NCBI GenBank assembly: GCA_050008495.1 | Contig: JBEKMN010000005.1 | Span: 19,944-83,943 of the forward strand | Direction of reading: 5' to 3' | From: CAVROP01 sp050008495 | GTDB taxonomy: Bacteria > Acidobacteriota > Terriglobia > UBA7540 | DNA: 64,000 nt | Part shown: piece after piece, positions 53,448-62,205 of the stretch | Layout of the letters: every line of letters starts with the position of its first letter | How positions within the stretch are numbered: position 1 is the stretch's first letter | The notes under the pieces: generated by a model | Told to the model about the DNA's origin: nothing | Databases searched by the model: none | What the model saw: only the letters and a program-made list of their open reading frames with translations | Program-made: the position numbers and the translations under genes

Positions 53448-55922
53448 ATGGGGAATCTTTTTGTAACCAAAGAGGAGATGCGCGACGAGCGCGTGATCGA
53501 GTGGCTGGCATCATCTTTCCAGGACTTGCGGCACGGACTGGTGCTGATGCGGCGGGACCCGGGTGTCTCCGCCCTCATTGTGCTGGTGCTGGCGCTGGGG
53601 ATTGGAGGCAACGCCGCGGTCTTCACACTGCTGAAGGCCGCCTTCCTTGATCGCCTGCCGTTTCGCGATGCGGGCCGGTTGGTGACGATCATCGAAAACG
53701 ATGGCTGGATCCCGACCGTGTCCGAGTTTCTCGAGATTCAAAAGCACACCAGAACCCTGGACGGGATGGCGTTTGCGGAACACCGCGACATGCAACTGAG
53801 CGGGAGGGGCGAGCCCACGCGGGTTTTTGCGGCTCGCGTGACCGCATCCTTCTTCCCACTATTAGGCGTAAACGCCGCACTGGGCCGGACGTTTGTCGAG
53901 GAAGAGAATCAGCCGGGCCGGCCTCCGGCCGTACTCCTCACCGACGCCTTCTGGCGGTCGCGCATGGGATCGGACGCCGCCATTGTCGGCCGAACGCTTC
54001 GGTTGGATGGCCAACCTGCCGTGGTGGTGGGCGTGCTCCCGCCCGGTTTCCATTTCGATTACCCTACGCTGGACATTGCAGAGCCGGTTGACATCTACGT
54101 CTCCTATCCTCTCGAACCCTTCTCTACGTTCGAGCGAGCTGCCAACGGTCAAGGCGTGCCGGTTCGCGTGCTGGGCCGCTTGCGGGAGGGTACCACACTG
54201 GAGCAGGCGCAGTCTGACCTCTGGGACACGGCGTTGGTTCTGGCGGGTGAGAACACCTCTCCATTCCCAGGCCACCCTCACGATCCAGTCATGTTTGGCT
54301 TCAACGCCATGCCGCTACGGGACGCCATCGTGGGAAGTCAGCGGGCGCTGCTATGGCTGCTGCTGGGCGGCGTGGGCGTGCTCTTGCTGATCGCCTGCGC
54401 GAACACCGCGCAACTGCTCCTGGCGCGCTCGCTGCGACGGGCGAGGGAAATTGCGGTTCGGTCAGCACTGGGGGCCAGCCGTTTGCGTTTGATCCGCCAA
54501 TTCCTTCTGGAGGGGCTGGGGCTGGCCTGTTGCGGCGGCGCGGCCGGCCTGCTGCTTTCCGGCTGGATAGCTCACGTCCTCGTACGGCTTTTGCCGGTGC
54601 GAAGCCCGCTGCTGGCTTCAGCGCACGTGGACGGGCGCGCCATCGCCTTCACGCTTGCAGTCTCAATGATATCGGCGCTCGTCTTCGCCATCATCCCGGC
54701 GCTCAAGGGCAGCCGCTGGACGCCCGGCCCGAGCCTCAGCGCGCACGCCACCACGCGCGAGGGAAACCGCTGGCGTCACGCCATGATTGCGATTGAAGTG
54801 GCGCTCTCCGTGTTTCTGCTGTGTGGCGCGGGGTTGGTGGCGCAAAACCTGCGGAGTCTGATTTCCGCCCCTCTGGGCTTTAACCCTCAACACGTAGTGA
54901 TCATGCGGCTGATGCTGACTTTTGGAAAATCGGAGCTTCCGGACCTGAGGGCGGGCAAAGCGCTGGAAAGCTACGTGGAAAAAATCGAAGCCATCCCGGG
55001 AGTTGAGGCGGCCGCCACTATTACGGGCCCGCCGCTGCGGCCAGCGCGCGGGGGAGGGCCGGTGCAGCTTGTCGGAGTGGCGGACCCCGGCACCATGGCG
55101 TGGTCCCATCAGATTTCGCCGGATTACTTTCGCACTTTGGGCATTCCCCTGTTTGCCGGACGGACCTTCAACGCGGGCGACGCCGGACCGAAAATCACGG
55201 TGGCCATCGTGAATGAAGAGTTCGCCCGCCATTTTGGTCTGGGGCCGAATGTGGTGGGCATGCAGATCCCCGACCCGGAGGGGCCGATCACCATCGTCGG
55301 CCTGGTGGGTACGGTCCGCACCCGTCGCCTGGAGACGCGACCCTTTCCGGAATGCTATTACTCTTTCTTGCAGCTTTCCTGGCCGAACGTGCATCTGGTG
55401 GTACGTTCGACGCTCCCGACGGGGCAATTGCTGAAAGAGGTCAAGGCGGCCATTGCTTCTGTTAACCCCGATCAGGCCGTATTTGGCGTCGAGACGATGA
55501 ACGAACTGGTAGCAGAATCGCTTCCCGAGCCACGGTTCGACGTATATCTGATTGGCGTGTTCGCGCTTCTGGCGGTGGCCATGGCGGGCGCGGGGATGTA
55601 CAGCGTGATTTCGTTCCTGGTCTCGCAGCGCACCGGCGAAATTGCCATTCGCATGGCGCTGGGCGCGGGGCGCGCCGCAATTATGAAAACGGTCCTGGCG
55701 GCGACGAGTCTGTGGGTACTGGCAGGATTGGCCGGAGGTCTCTACCTCGGTTATGCAGCCGGCAAAACCCTTCGCTCGCTGACCGACACCGAGGCTGTGG
55801 CCTCTCCCACAACGTACGCCGTGGTGGCGCTGTTCTTTCTCGCGGTGACCTTAGTCGCCGTTTACCTGCCCGCGCGCCGCGCCACCCGGCTCGATCCCGC
55901 CGCGGCGCTGCGCTGCGAGTAA
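53448..55922 (+). CDS. ABC permease 6 (MacB/FtsX-type), lacks the standard ADOP N-terminus
   Basis: An 824-residue permease. GGAGG lies 11 nt before the ATG at 53448. The N-terminus (EMRDERVIEWLASSFQDLRHGL) is short and lacks the DDLEEEIRAHLE segment of ADOP 1-5, but GVSALIVLVLALGIGGNAAVFT is the same first helix. VGVLLLIACANTAQLLLARSLRRARE and a final RRATRLDPAAALRCE show the FtsX domains. It is more distant from the other five and its spacer differs, so it is probably an older paralogue. Confidence 0.88.
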   Translation: MGNLFVTKEEMRDERVIEWLASSFQDLRHGLVLMRRDPGVSALIVLVLALGIGGNAAVFTLLKAAFLDRLPFRDAGRLVTIIENDGWIPTVSEFLEIQKHTRTLDGMAFAEHRDMQLSGRGEPTRVFAARVTASFFPLLGVNAALGRTFVEEENQPGRPPAVLLTDAFWRSRMGSDAAIVGRTLRLDGQPAVVVGVLPPGFHFDYPTLDIAEPVDIYVSYPLEPFSTFERAANGQGVPVRVLGRLREGTTLEQAQSDLWDTALVLAGENTSPFPGHPHDPVMFGFNAMPLRDAIVGSQRALLWLLLGGVGVLLLIACANTAQLLLARSLRRAREIAVRSALGASRLRLIRQFLLEGLGLACCGGAAGLLLSGWIAHVLVRLLPVRSPLLASAHVDGRAIAFTLAVSMISALVFAIIPALKGSRWTPGPSLSAHATTREGNRWRHAMIAIEVALSVFLLCGAGLVAQNLRSLISAPLGFNPQHVVIMRLMLTFGKSELPDLRAGKALESYVEKIEAIPGVEAAATITGPPLRPARGGGPVQLVGVADPGTMAWSHQISPDYFRTLGIPLFAGRTFNAGDAGPKITVAIVNEEFARHFGLGPNVVGMQIPDPEGPITIVGLVGTVRTRRLETRPFPECYYSFLQLSWPNVHLVVRSTLPTGQLLKEVKAAIASVNPDQAVFGVETMNELVAESLPEPRFDVYLIGVFALLAVAMAGAGMYSVISFLVSQRTGEIAIRMALGAGRAAIMKTVLAATSLWVLAGLAGGLYLGYAAGKTLRSLTDTEAVASPTTYAVVALFFLAVTLVAVYLPARRATRLDPAAALRCE

Positions 55923-55931
55923 GTTTGATGG

Positions 55932-56059
55932 TGGTGCGGGCGTCTCGCCCGCGGTCGCGGGAGCGTCCCGCTCCCGCAATTTATGCCTGCGCGGACAGAG
56001 CCTATCATGAGCAGAGCGAAGGAATGCCCGGGCGACAGCGGGCGAGACGCCCGCACCAC
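55932..56059. repeat. GTGGTGCGGGCGT...ACGCCCGCACCAC element
   Basis: About 128 bp with inverted ends and internal hairpins; a close relative of 37228-37345. It lies 10 bp after the ADOP 6 stop. Confidence 0.8.
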
Positions 56060-56080
56060 AAAGTTGGCCGCCGCGACGCT

Positions 56081-56608
56081 CTACGCTCCCAGGTACATAA
56101 CGTGAACGTACGTCCCCAGCCTCACGTTATAGGCAAGGTACCAGCCGATGTGATCGGGATCGTCGTAGATGATGATTTCGTCGGAATCCCAGAGCCAGCC
56201 ATTGCAGAAGCCAACATCGTACGGGGCAACGCTAAAGAAGAACCCGCCAAACCAGAAACGCCCCGGACCGCCTCCCCCCAGGCGCCAGCGATGGCTAGGG
56301 CCGAAGCCGCCCGTGAAGTGTCCGTGCTCCCAAGGATGATCGATATGGTAATGAGGATCATTCTTGCCCGTGTCGTGCCCGACCCACTTATTGCCCTTAT
56401 CGACGTGCGGAGCGTTCGGGTGGCCGGCCTTGTCACTGTAATTCCGGTTTTCCTGGGCGGGATGCGGGTTCCCGCGGACCGGCGCCGGCCCCCGGGTTGG
56501 CGGAGCGGCGTGCTCGGCGCCCTTTTCCTCATGTTCCCCGCCTCGTTGACCAAAAGCTGCAAGCGAAATCACTAACAACGCTACGAGAAGCCCAATGTAC
56601 TTTTTCAT
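56081..56608 (-). CDS. Exported His/Gly-rich protein of unknown function
   Basis: A 175-residue protein; GGAGC stands before the ATG at 56608 and the signal peptide is MKKYIGLLVALLVISLAAFGQ. The mature part is rich in His, Gly and Pro (HPAQENRNY, HVDKGNKWVGHD, HYHIDHPWEHGHF), which could bind metal. The end (CNGWLWDSDEIIIYDDPDHIGWYLAYNVRLGTYVHVMYLG) is an aromatic-rich small domain seen in acidobacterial exported proteins; I know no function for it. Confidence 0.65.
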   Translation of the reverse strand: MKKYIGLLVALLVISLAAFGQRGGEHEEKGAEHAAPPTRGPAPVRGNPHPAQENRNYSDKAGHPNAPHVDKGNKWVGHDTGKNDPHYHIDHPWEHGHFTGGFGPSHRWRLGGGGPGRFWFGGFFFSVAPYDVGFCNGWLWDSDEIIIYDDPDHIGWYLAYNVRLGTYVHVMYLGA

Positions 56609-56764
56609 GTTCAGCTCCGTGGGTTGAATTGGTAAAGTCTCGTCAGCACTTGTCTGGTTGAGGCAACCCTGATGGTTGCCCGCCTCGAGCGGCCAAAAGC
56701 GCCGCACCTGTTGGATGCATGGAGCTCCCAAAGCGGCTGCAAAAAATGCGCCGACAGCTTGAGC

Positions 56765-57631
56765 TTAAGCGTGAGCAGCCCCAATGCGGTCAATCAAGCC
56801 AAGCTGCTCTTTGCGATTCTCGGCGCCGATGGTGAAGGCGTGCAGCAGGTCGAGCGAGATGGCGTATCTCAACGCCTCGTCCACGCGCGTTCGCATGTCA
56901 CCCTGGCCGAGGATCTTCATACCGACAATCGCCTTGCCGGATTGGCGTCCCTCTCGCAGCGTCGCCACGACGGTGGCGGGATCGGCATCCATGTGCGATC
57001 CGATCGGGTTCACGCGCGAGAGCATGACCTGGACCCAAGGGGATTTGGCCGCGGCGCGAAGGGCCCCGAGGGTATGGCAGGAGCAGCCGTGGGCGCGGAC
57101 AATTCCCTTCTCCTGGGCTTCCGAGATGGCGTCCATGGCGGGTCGGCTTTTCTCGGTCCAGTCGTCGTCCGTCAGGCAGTGCATCATGAGGATGTCGATG
57201 TAGTCGGTTCCCAGTTCTTTGCGGAAGCGGTCAATGTCCGCGCGCATTCCGGCGCCATCGCGCGCCCAGGATTTTGACATGACGGTGATCTTCTCCCGGG
57301 GCAGTTTCTTCAAGGCCGCCGCCACGTGCGCATGCGTCCCATAGGAATCCGCCGTGTCAAAGAAACGCAGCCCATGGTCGTATCCCTGCATGAGCAGATC
57401 GGCGAGGCCCTGGACGCCCAAGGCTGATTGGTTGGAATGATGATTGACACCCACCGTCCCCGTTCCACAGGCCAGCCGCGACGTCTTGAGGCCGGTCTGG
57501 CCAAGGGTGACGATGTCTGAGGCGCTGAACTTACCTGCCGCAGCCGGCAAGGCCTCCGCCCATGCCTTCGGAGTAAGCCACGTCCCCGCAACCCCCGCCA
57601 ACGACTTGGTCAAGAAATCTCGACGCCTCAC
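56765..57631 (-). CDS. Tat-exported aldo/keto reductase
   Basis: A 288-residue aldo/keto reductase with an N-terminal twin-arginine signal (RRRDFLTKSLAGVAGTWLT). The catalytic set is present: Asp92, Tyr97 (FFDTADSYG), Lys120 and His151. RAHGCSCHTLGAL shows two cysteines close to the barrel, not usual in the family. Being exported it would need a cofactor bound before transport. It is convergent with no close partner; the lactonase lies divergent upstream. Confidence 0.87.
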   Translation of the reverse strand: MRRRDFLTKSLAGVAGTWLTPKAWAEALPAAAGKFSASDIVTLGQTGLKTSRLACGTGTVGVNHHSNQSALGVQGLADLLMQGYDHGLRFFDTADSYGTHAHVAAALKKLPREKITVMSKSWARDGAGMRADIDRFRKELGTDYIDILMMHCLTDDDWTEKSRPAMDAISEAQEKGIVRAHGCSCHTLGALRAAAKSPWVQVMLSRVNPIGSHMDADPATVVATLREGRQSGKAIVGMKILGQGDMRTRVDEALRYAISLDLLHAFTIGAENRKEQLGLIDRIGAAHA

Positions 57632-57944
57632 GGAAGCACCTCCAAAAGAGTTTATTTAACGCAGCTTGCGCCGCCTATTTTCCTTAGGCAAAATCAGCCC
57701 GAACCGCGAACCTGATACCCTAACTTTACCATGGCTGGCATGCCGGAGCAACCAGCGTCGAATGCCGGGAGATGCGTAGCGGCAGACCGCAACCAAATGC
57801 AGATTCTTCGCTTCGCTCAGAATGACATGTCATCCTGAGCGAAGCGAAGGATCTGCTTTTCTTCGGCCCTTGCGTTGCGAAACGAATCGGTCCCATAATC
57901 TGACCGTGCCAATTTGTAAATCAGATCACCAAAGGACAGTTCCG
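57632..57944. other. Divergent gap between aldo/keto reductase and lactonase
   Basis: About 57797-57856 has two facing copies of the GAGCGAAGCGAAG(G)ATCT repeat (TTCGCTTCGCTCAGAATGAC then GTCATCCTGAGCGAAGCGA). I see nothing else clear in it. Confidence 0.55.
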
Positions 57945-59207
57945 ATGTCGAGTAATGACCTATCACGCCCGCGCGATTTTTCAGGCAGAATCTCGCGTCG
58001 TCATTTCCTGGGAGGCGCCACAGCTATGGCCGTGATGAATTCATCGCTCGCCGCGCAGGGGCAGGAGAATTCGATGCACAACTCAATCCTGGCTTATGTT
58101 GGTACTTACAGCTCGCCGCAAGGCCCCGAGGGGAGCAAGGGGTACGGGCAAGGCATCTACCTGTTTCAAATGAATCCCGCCACGGGCGCGCTTTCGCAAT
58201 CCGCGCTCTTTGCGGACGACTCGAATCCCTCCTGGCTGGCGTTCGATCCCTCCCGCACGCACCTGTACGCTGCGAATGAAACGGGCAATTTCGAAGGCGC
58301 GAATTCAGGCTCGGTAAGCGCCTTCTCCATCGATCGGACGAACGGCCATCTCACTCGCCTTAACACCGTCAGCTCACAGGGCGCCGGCCCTGCCCACCTG
58401 AGCGTCCACCCTTCAGGCAAATACGTACTGGTCGCCAACTATGAGGGAGGGACGGTGGCGGTACTCCCCATCCGCGCGAATGGGGAGTTGGGCTCTGCCA
58501 CCGACGTTAAAAAAGACTCCGGCAAGGTGGGGCCGACGCAGGCTGCCAGCGCACCGCCCGGAAGCTTTGCCATCAGCGGCCACGAGGCTCCTCACGCGCA
58601 CATGATTGAGGCCGACCCTTCAGGCCGATTCGTTCTGGTCAACGATCTGGGATTGGATCAGACCTTGATTTGGAGGTTCGATGCCGAGAAAGGCACGCTC
58701 ACCGCCAATGATCCCGCGTCGGTTTCACTGCCGCCCGGGGATGGGCCGCGCCATTTCGCCTTCCATCCCAACCGCCGGTGGATGTATTCGCTGCAGGAAG
58801 AGGCCTCCACGATGGTGGTGTATGACTTCGACGCCACACGCGGAACGTTGACCGCGAAGCAAACCCTCTCGACCTTGCCCAAAGGCTTTGCGGGCACCAA
58901 TTTCACTTCGGAGGTGTTGGTCTCAGCCGACGGCAAGTTCGTTTACGCCGCCAACCGGCTTCACGACACCATCGCCGTCTTTTCCATTGGACCGGAAGGC
59001 ACTCTGACCTGGGTGAGTGAAGCCTGGACTCGGGGCGATTATCCGCGCAGCTTCAACATCGACCCCACAGGGAACTTTCTTTACGTTTGCAATCAGAGGA
59101 GTGACGCCATCACGACCTTTCGCGTCGATCGGGAGAGCGGCAACCTGAACTTCACCGGCCACTACACCCCGGTGGGCACCCCGGCGATCATCATCTTCCT
59201 CCACTAG
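57945..59207 (+). CDS. Tat-exported lactonase-type seven-bladed beta-propeller
   Basis: A 420-residue protein of the Pgl/YbhE lactonase family. AAAGGA stands 8 nt before the ATG at 57945 and a twin-arginine signal follows (SRRHFLGGATAMAVMN). Propeller repeats are seen as YVGTYSS, LAFDPSRTHLYAANE, LSVHPSGKYVLVANY, EADPSGRFVLVNDLG, FHPNRRWMYSLQEE and the end NIDPTGNFLYVCNQ. Family members hydrolyse 6-phosphogluconolactone; the exported form here more likely handles another lactone. The stop is 1 bp from a long palindrome. Confidence 0.85.
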   Translation: MSSNDLSRPRDFSGRISRRHFLGGATAMAVMNSSLAAQGQENSMHNSILAYVGTYSSPQGPEGSKGYGQGIYLFQMNPATGALSQSALFADDSNPSWLAFDPSRTHLYAANETGNFEGANSGSVSAFSIDRTNGHLTRLNTVSSQGAGPAHLSVHPSGKYVLVANYEGGTVAVLPIRANGELGSATDVKKDSGKVGPTQAASAPPGSFAISGHEAPHAHMIEADPSGRFVLVNDLGLDQTLIWRFDAEKGTLTANDPASVSLPPGDGPRHFAFHPNRRWMYSLQEEASTMVVYDFDATRGTLTAKQTLSTLPKGFAGTNFTSEVLVSADGKFVYAANRLHDTIAVFSIGPEGTLTWVSEAWTRGDYPRSFNIDPTGNFLYVCNQRSDAITTFRVDRESGNLNFTGHYTPVGTPAIIIFLH

Positions 59208-59208
59208 T

Positions 59209-59335
59209 TTTGGAGTGCGGCAGCTTGCTGCCGCTTTCCCCGGCGCGAGCTTGCTCGCGCCCCTTCGTTCGGATCCCAAATCCCGGCCAGCAAGCTGGCC
59301 TGAGCAAAAGCGGCAGCAAGCTGCCGCACTCCAAA
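59209..59335. repeat. 127-bp nested palindrome, 29-bp perfect outer arms
   Basis: The arm TTTGGAGTGCGGCAGCTTGC... at 59209-59237 is exactly complementary to 59307-59335. Inside are GGCGCGAGC/GCTCGCGCC and GGCCAGC/GCTGGCC hairpins. It lies between two convergent genes and could end transcription of both. Confidence 0.85.
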
Positions 59336-59354
59336 GCGCCCGCGGTGTGGGTTA

Positions 59355-59957
59355 CTACTCGGTCTCCGACCCTCGCGTCATGACGTAGACCAATTGAAAC
59401 TGGGTAAGGCCTCCGCTGCTCTTGATTCCCACCACATGTTGTTCCTGCTTTGTGCCGGCCTTCAGGACGAGTTCCCCGTTCTCAGGCTGGTCGTCGTCGC
59501 AGCCAAGCTCATTGGAGGAACTTCCTTTATTGTCCCCAGTGGTTACTTTCGATGAGCCCCTGCAATCCAGCACCTTACCGTATTTCGACAGCGCCTTACG
59601 ATAGAACGCGGCAACTTTTTCGGGGCCGTCGTTCGACTCGAGCTTCAGCACGGCCAGCTTGAACCCCGAGTTCCCGCCCCACAAACCAAACTTGACTGCC
59701 GGACTGTCTTCGGACTTGTCCTTGTGCTCCCGTGCCCCGGGGTACAACGGCAAGCCCACGTCCTTCGCACCCGCCCGCTTGCTGGCGACAATTCCGAAAC
59801 CTTCCTGGTCCATGTCGGAATCGGGTTTGCCCGAGCCTTTCTTGTCCTGCGCCTCCAACGGCAACGCAGCCAGAAAAATCAGCCCAAGTATCACGACTCC
59901 AAAAGGCCTGCGCCCAGTGTGCCAGCCGGCCACACGATTCCATCGCCTTGTTTCCAT
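59355..59957 (-). CDS. Exported protein of unknown function
   Basis: A 200-residue protein with a signal peptide (FGVVILGLIFLAALPLEAQ). The mature part has DVGLPLYPGAREHKDK and DGPEKVAAFYRKALSKYGKV, a pattern found in many acidobacterial exported proteins of unknown function, and two cysteines (CRG, CDDD). No enzyme motif is seen. Confidence 0.65.
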   Translation of the reverse strand: METRRWNRVAGWHTGRRPFGVVILGLIFLAALPLEAQDKKGSGKPDSDMDQEGFGIVASKRAGAKDVGLPLYPGAREHKDKSEDSPAVKFGLWGGNSGFKLAVLKLESNDGPEKVAAFYRKALSKYGKVLDCRGSSKVTTGDNKGSSSNELGCDDDQPENGELVLKAGTKQEQHVVGIKSSGGLTQFQLVYVMTRGSETE

Positions 59958-60106
59958 TTTCGCCTCCCACTACCAAGATGTACGCGATGCCGGAAGGCGA
60001 AGTTCCATGGAGAAGCGGGCTGAGGCCGTAATGCCTGCTGACGAAATTCCGTGTCACATCGTGGAGGGCACGGAAGGGCGGGGCTTCAGCCCCGCCCTTC
60101 CAGAGA

Positions 60107-60589
60107 TCACGGCAACTTCTTGAGCGCTTCCAAAATCTCTCGATTTCCGGGTTGTTCCCTCAGCTCGTAGATCTTGGACCAGGCGATCTTGCCTTCCTTA
60201 TCCACGATAAACACCGCCCGATCATTGAAGAACGGCACTTGATGTTTGGTGGGGGGAAAGATGCCGTAATCCGCGGCCGTCTTGGCATAAGGCCAGCGAT
60301 CCGTCGCCAGAGGGTATTTGAGGCCGCCCAAGTGCTTCTGGAAAGCGATATGGCAGAAAACGGTGTCCGTGCAGACGCCCACGACCTGGGCGTTCAAGTC
60401 AGCAAAGCGGGCGAGGTCCGCCTGGATTGCTGACAACTCGTTCTGTCAAACCGGGGTAAAGTCGAGCGCGTAAAAAGCGATCACCACATTCTTGCCCCGA
60501 TGGGCGGAAAGCTGAAACTCACCCTGCGTGGCGCCGGTGGTCGAGCTGAGCTTGAAGTCGGGCGCTGTGTCTCCGACGTTTAGTGTCAT
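60107..60589 (-). CDS. Peroxiredoxin with selenocysteine (UGA) at the peroxidatic position
   Basis: A 160-residue AhpC/TSA-family peroxiredoxin that reduces peroxides. CGGAGG is 6 nt before the ATG at 60589. Residues 1-47 (MTLNVGDTAPDFKLSS, then NVVIAFYALDFTPV) run into an in-frame TGA at 60448-60446, and translation continues QNELSAIQADLA to the stop at 60107. The TGA lies exactly where the family has its peroxidatic cysteine (TPVC), so it most likely codes selenocysteine (U48). Cys73 and Cys79 in GVCTDTVFCH could resolve the intermediate. No other stop or frame change is needed. The alternative is a TGT/TGC to TGA mutation. Confidence 0.85.
60398..60434 (-). promoter_or_regulatory. Candidate bacterial SECIS hairpin
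   Basis: On the minus strand an 8-bp perfect stem GTCAGCAA/TTGCTGAC (60434-60427 with 60405-60398) encloses a 4x4 inner loop, a GGCG/CGCC stem and a GACCT loop. The loop starts with G and is 27 nt after the UGA, within the range known for bacterial SECIS elements, which SelB reads. Confidence 0.7.
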
Positions 60590-60837
60590 TAGAACCTCCG
60601 TGGTTAGATTGATTGAGTCAGCCCGCGGAGCGGGCGGCAGCGAGTAGCCCACGGCGTAAGCCGTGGGTTCGTAAGGCTTCCCTGACCCCGTTCGCCCTCT
60701 CCCGCCGGGCGGGAGAGGGGGAGAAAGGGGGAGAGTGCCCCCTTTTCCCTGGGCTTGCGCCCTGGGCTACTCTCTGTCGCCCCTTCGGGGCTGAGGTGCA
60801 TGACCCGGCTTAATCAACGAGCTTGCGTTGCACGACG
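60590..60837. repeat. Spacer with several GC palindromes
   Basis: Includes GCCCACGGCGTAAGCCGTGG near 60647, a CCCTCTCCCGCC.. stretch near 60691 and GCCCCTTCGGGGC near 60779. No gene seen. Confidence 0.6.
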
Positions 60838-62205
60838 CTATGTGCTGCGTACTCCGGCGGCGGGCTTGGCCGGCGGTGCGACGACGGGCAGCTTCTCAAT
60901 TTTGACCTTCGCAATCCGCCGGCCGTCCATCTCTGTCACCATATAGCGCCGGTCTTCATAAACGATGCTCTCTCCACCCTTAGGGACCGTGCCCAGGAAC
61001 GACAGAACAAATCCAGCCAAGGTTTCATATCCCGCGCCGCGCGGCAGCACGATCTCGTAATCATTCGCCAGGTCACGGAGGTTAATCGAAGCGTCCATGA
61101 CCAGGACGTTGCCGCTCACCTGGTGGATCGCCTGCTCATCCTGGTCGTATTCATCCCGGATTTCGCCCACCAGTTGTTCGAGAACATCCTCCACCGTCAC
61201 CAAGCCCACATAAGTGCCGAACTCATCCACCACCAGGGCCAGGTGAGAATGCTGCTGCCGCGCATCGTCGAGTACCTGGCTGAGCGGCTTCGACTCCGGG
61301 ACGATCATGGGCTGGCGTAGAATCGGGCGCAAGTCCATCGGCGACTGAAGCGACACGCCGCTCTTCAGCCGCTCGGACACAACCCTCAGCAGGTCCTTGG
61401 TGTAAAGTATTCCGACCACGTGGTCTGGCGATCCCTCGTAAATCGGCAGGCGCGAGTGCTGGTCTTTGACGATCCGCTCCAGCAGGCTCCGCAGGTCCTG
61501 CGTAAACGGCAGGCAGGTGATCCTGGTCCAGGGAACCATGATCTCCTTCACCAGAATGAAATCCAGGTCGAAGACCGTATGGATGATATCTTCCTGCTCT
61601 TCCCGAAGCAGGCCGTGCTTGCGGATCGACGAGACGATGAGCTTCACTTCTTCCGGCGTGTGCTGCGGCCTGTAGCCCCGCAACGGAGAACGGCCAAAGA
61701 CCCCCAAAACGCCGTTCGCCATTCCCACCAGGGCTGCCACCGCGTAGCGGCTGAGCCTCAAAAACGCCAGCATCGGCCGCGCCACCACCAGAGAAACCAT
61801 CTCCGCATGGTCGTACGCCACCGCTTTCGGGACCAGTTCTCCCAGCACCATGAGAAGAACCGTGATGAGCACAAAAGCGACAGCTCCCGCCAGCGAGTGG
61901 ACCAGCACCGCGGAGGCGTGCCCGTGCAGTCCCACATCCAGCACCGGCTGCAGGGTCCGGGCTATAAACCCCTCGCCCAGCCAGCCCAGCAGCAGGCTGA
62001 CGACGGTCACCCCGAGTTGTGTCCCCGAAATCAGCGAGCCGATGTCCGCCAGCAACTTCTGCACAAGAGGCGCTCGTAGATCACCGTCTCGCGTCAGTTG
62101 CTCGATGCGCGTCCGTCGCACGCTGAGGAGCGCATATTCGGTGGCGGCGAAAAACGCGTTCAGCCCGATCAGCCCGAGGATAATAAGTCCGCGTAGGAAT
62201 AACAC
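60838..62205 (-). CDS. CNNM/CorC-type (HlyC) membrane protein with CBS domains
   Basis: About 455 residues from a GTG at 62205 that follows AGGTGA; an in-frame start at 62259 is possible. A DUF21 membrane domain with about four helices comes first (FLRGLIILGLIGLNAFFAATEYALLS, about 1-190). A pair of CBS domains follows (EIMVPWTRITCLP; LALVVDEFGTYVGLVTVEDVLEQLVGEI) and then a CorC_HlyC domain (DASINLRDL to the end). The family includes magnesium or cobalt efflux proteins; its ion is not known. It lies alone after the peroxiredoxin. Confidence 0.9.
   Translation of the reverse strand: MLFLRGLIILGLIGLNAFFAATEYALLSVRRTRIEQLTRDGDLRAPLVQKLLADIGSLISGTQLGVTVVSLLLGWLGEGFIARTLQPVLDVGLHGHASAVLVHSLAGAVAFVLITVLLMVLGELVPKAVAYDHAEMVSLVVARPMLAFLRLSRYAVAALVGMANGVLGVFGRSPLRGYRPQHTPEEVKLIVSSIRKHGLLREEQEDIIHTVFDLDFILVKEIMVPWTRITCLPFTQDLRSLLERIVKDQHSRLPIYEGSPDHVVGILYTKDLLRVVSERLKSGVSLQSPMDLRPILRQPMIVPESKPLSQVLDDARQQHSHLALVVDEFGTYVGLVTVEDVLEQLVGEIRDEYDQDEQAIHQVSGNVLVMDASINLRDLANDYEIVLPRGAGYETLAGFVLSFLGTVPKGGESIVYEDRRYMVTEMDGRRIAKVKIEKLPVVAPPAKPAAGVRST

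Noticed and set aside
60107..60652. Reading the peroxiredoxin as two separate genes or a pseudogene
   Set aside because: The two parts share a frame, the only break is a UGA at the catalytic cysteine, and a SECIS-like hairpin follows.
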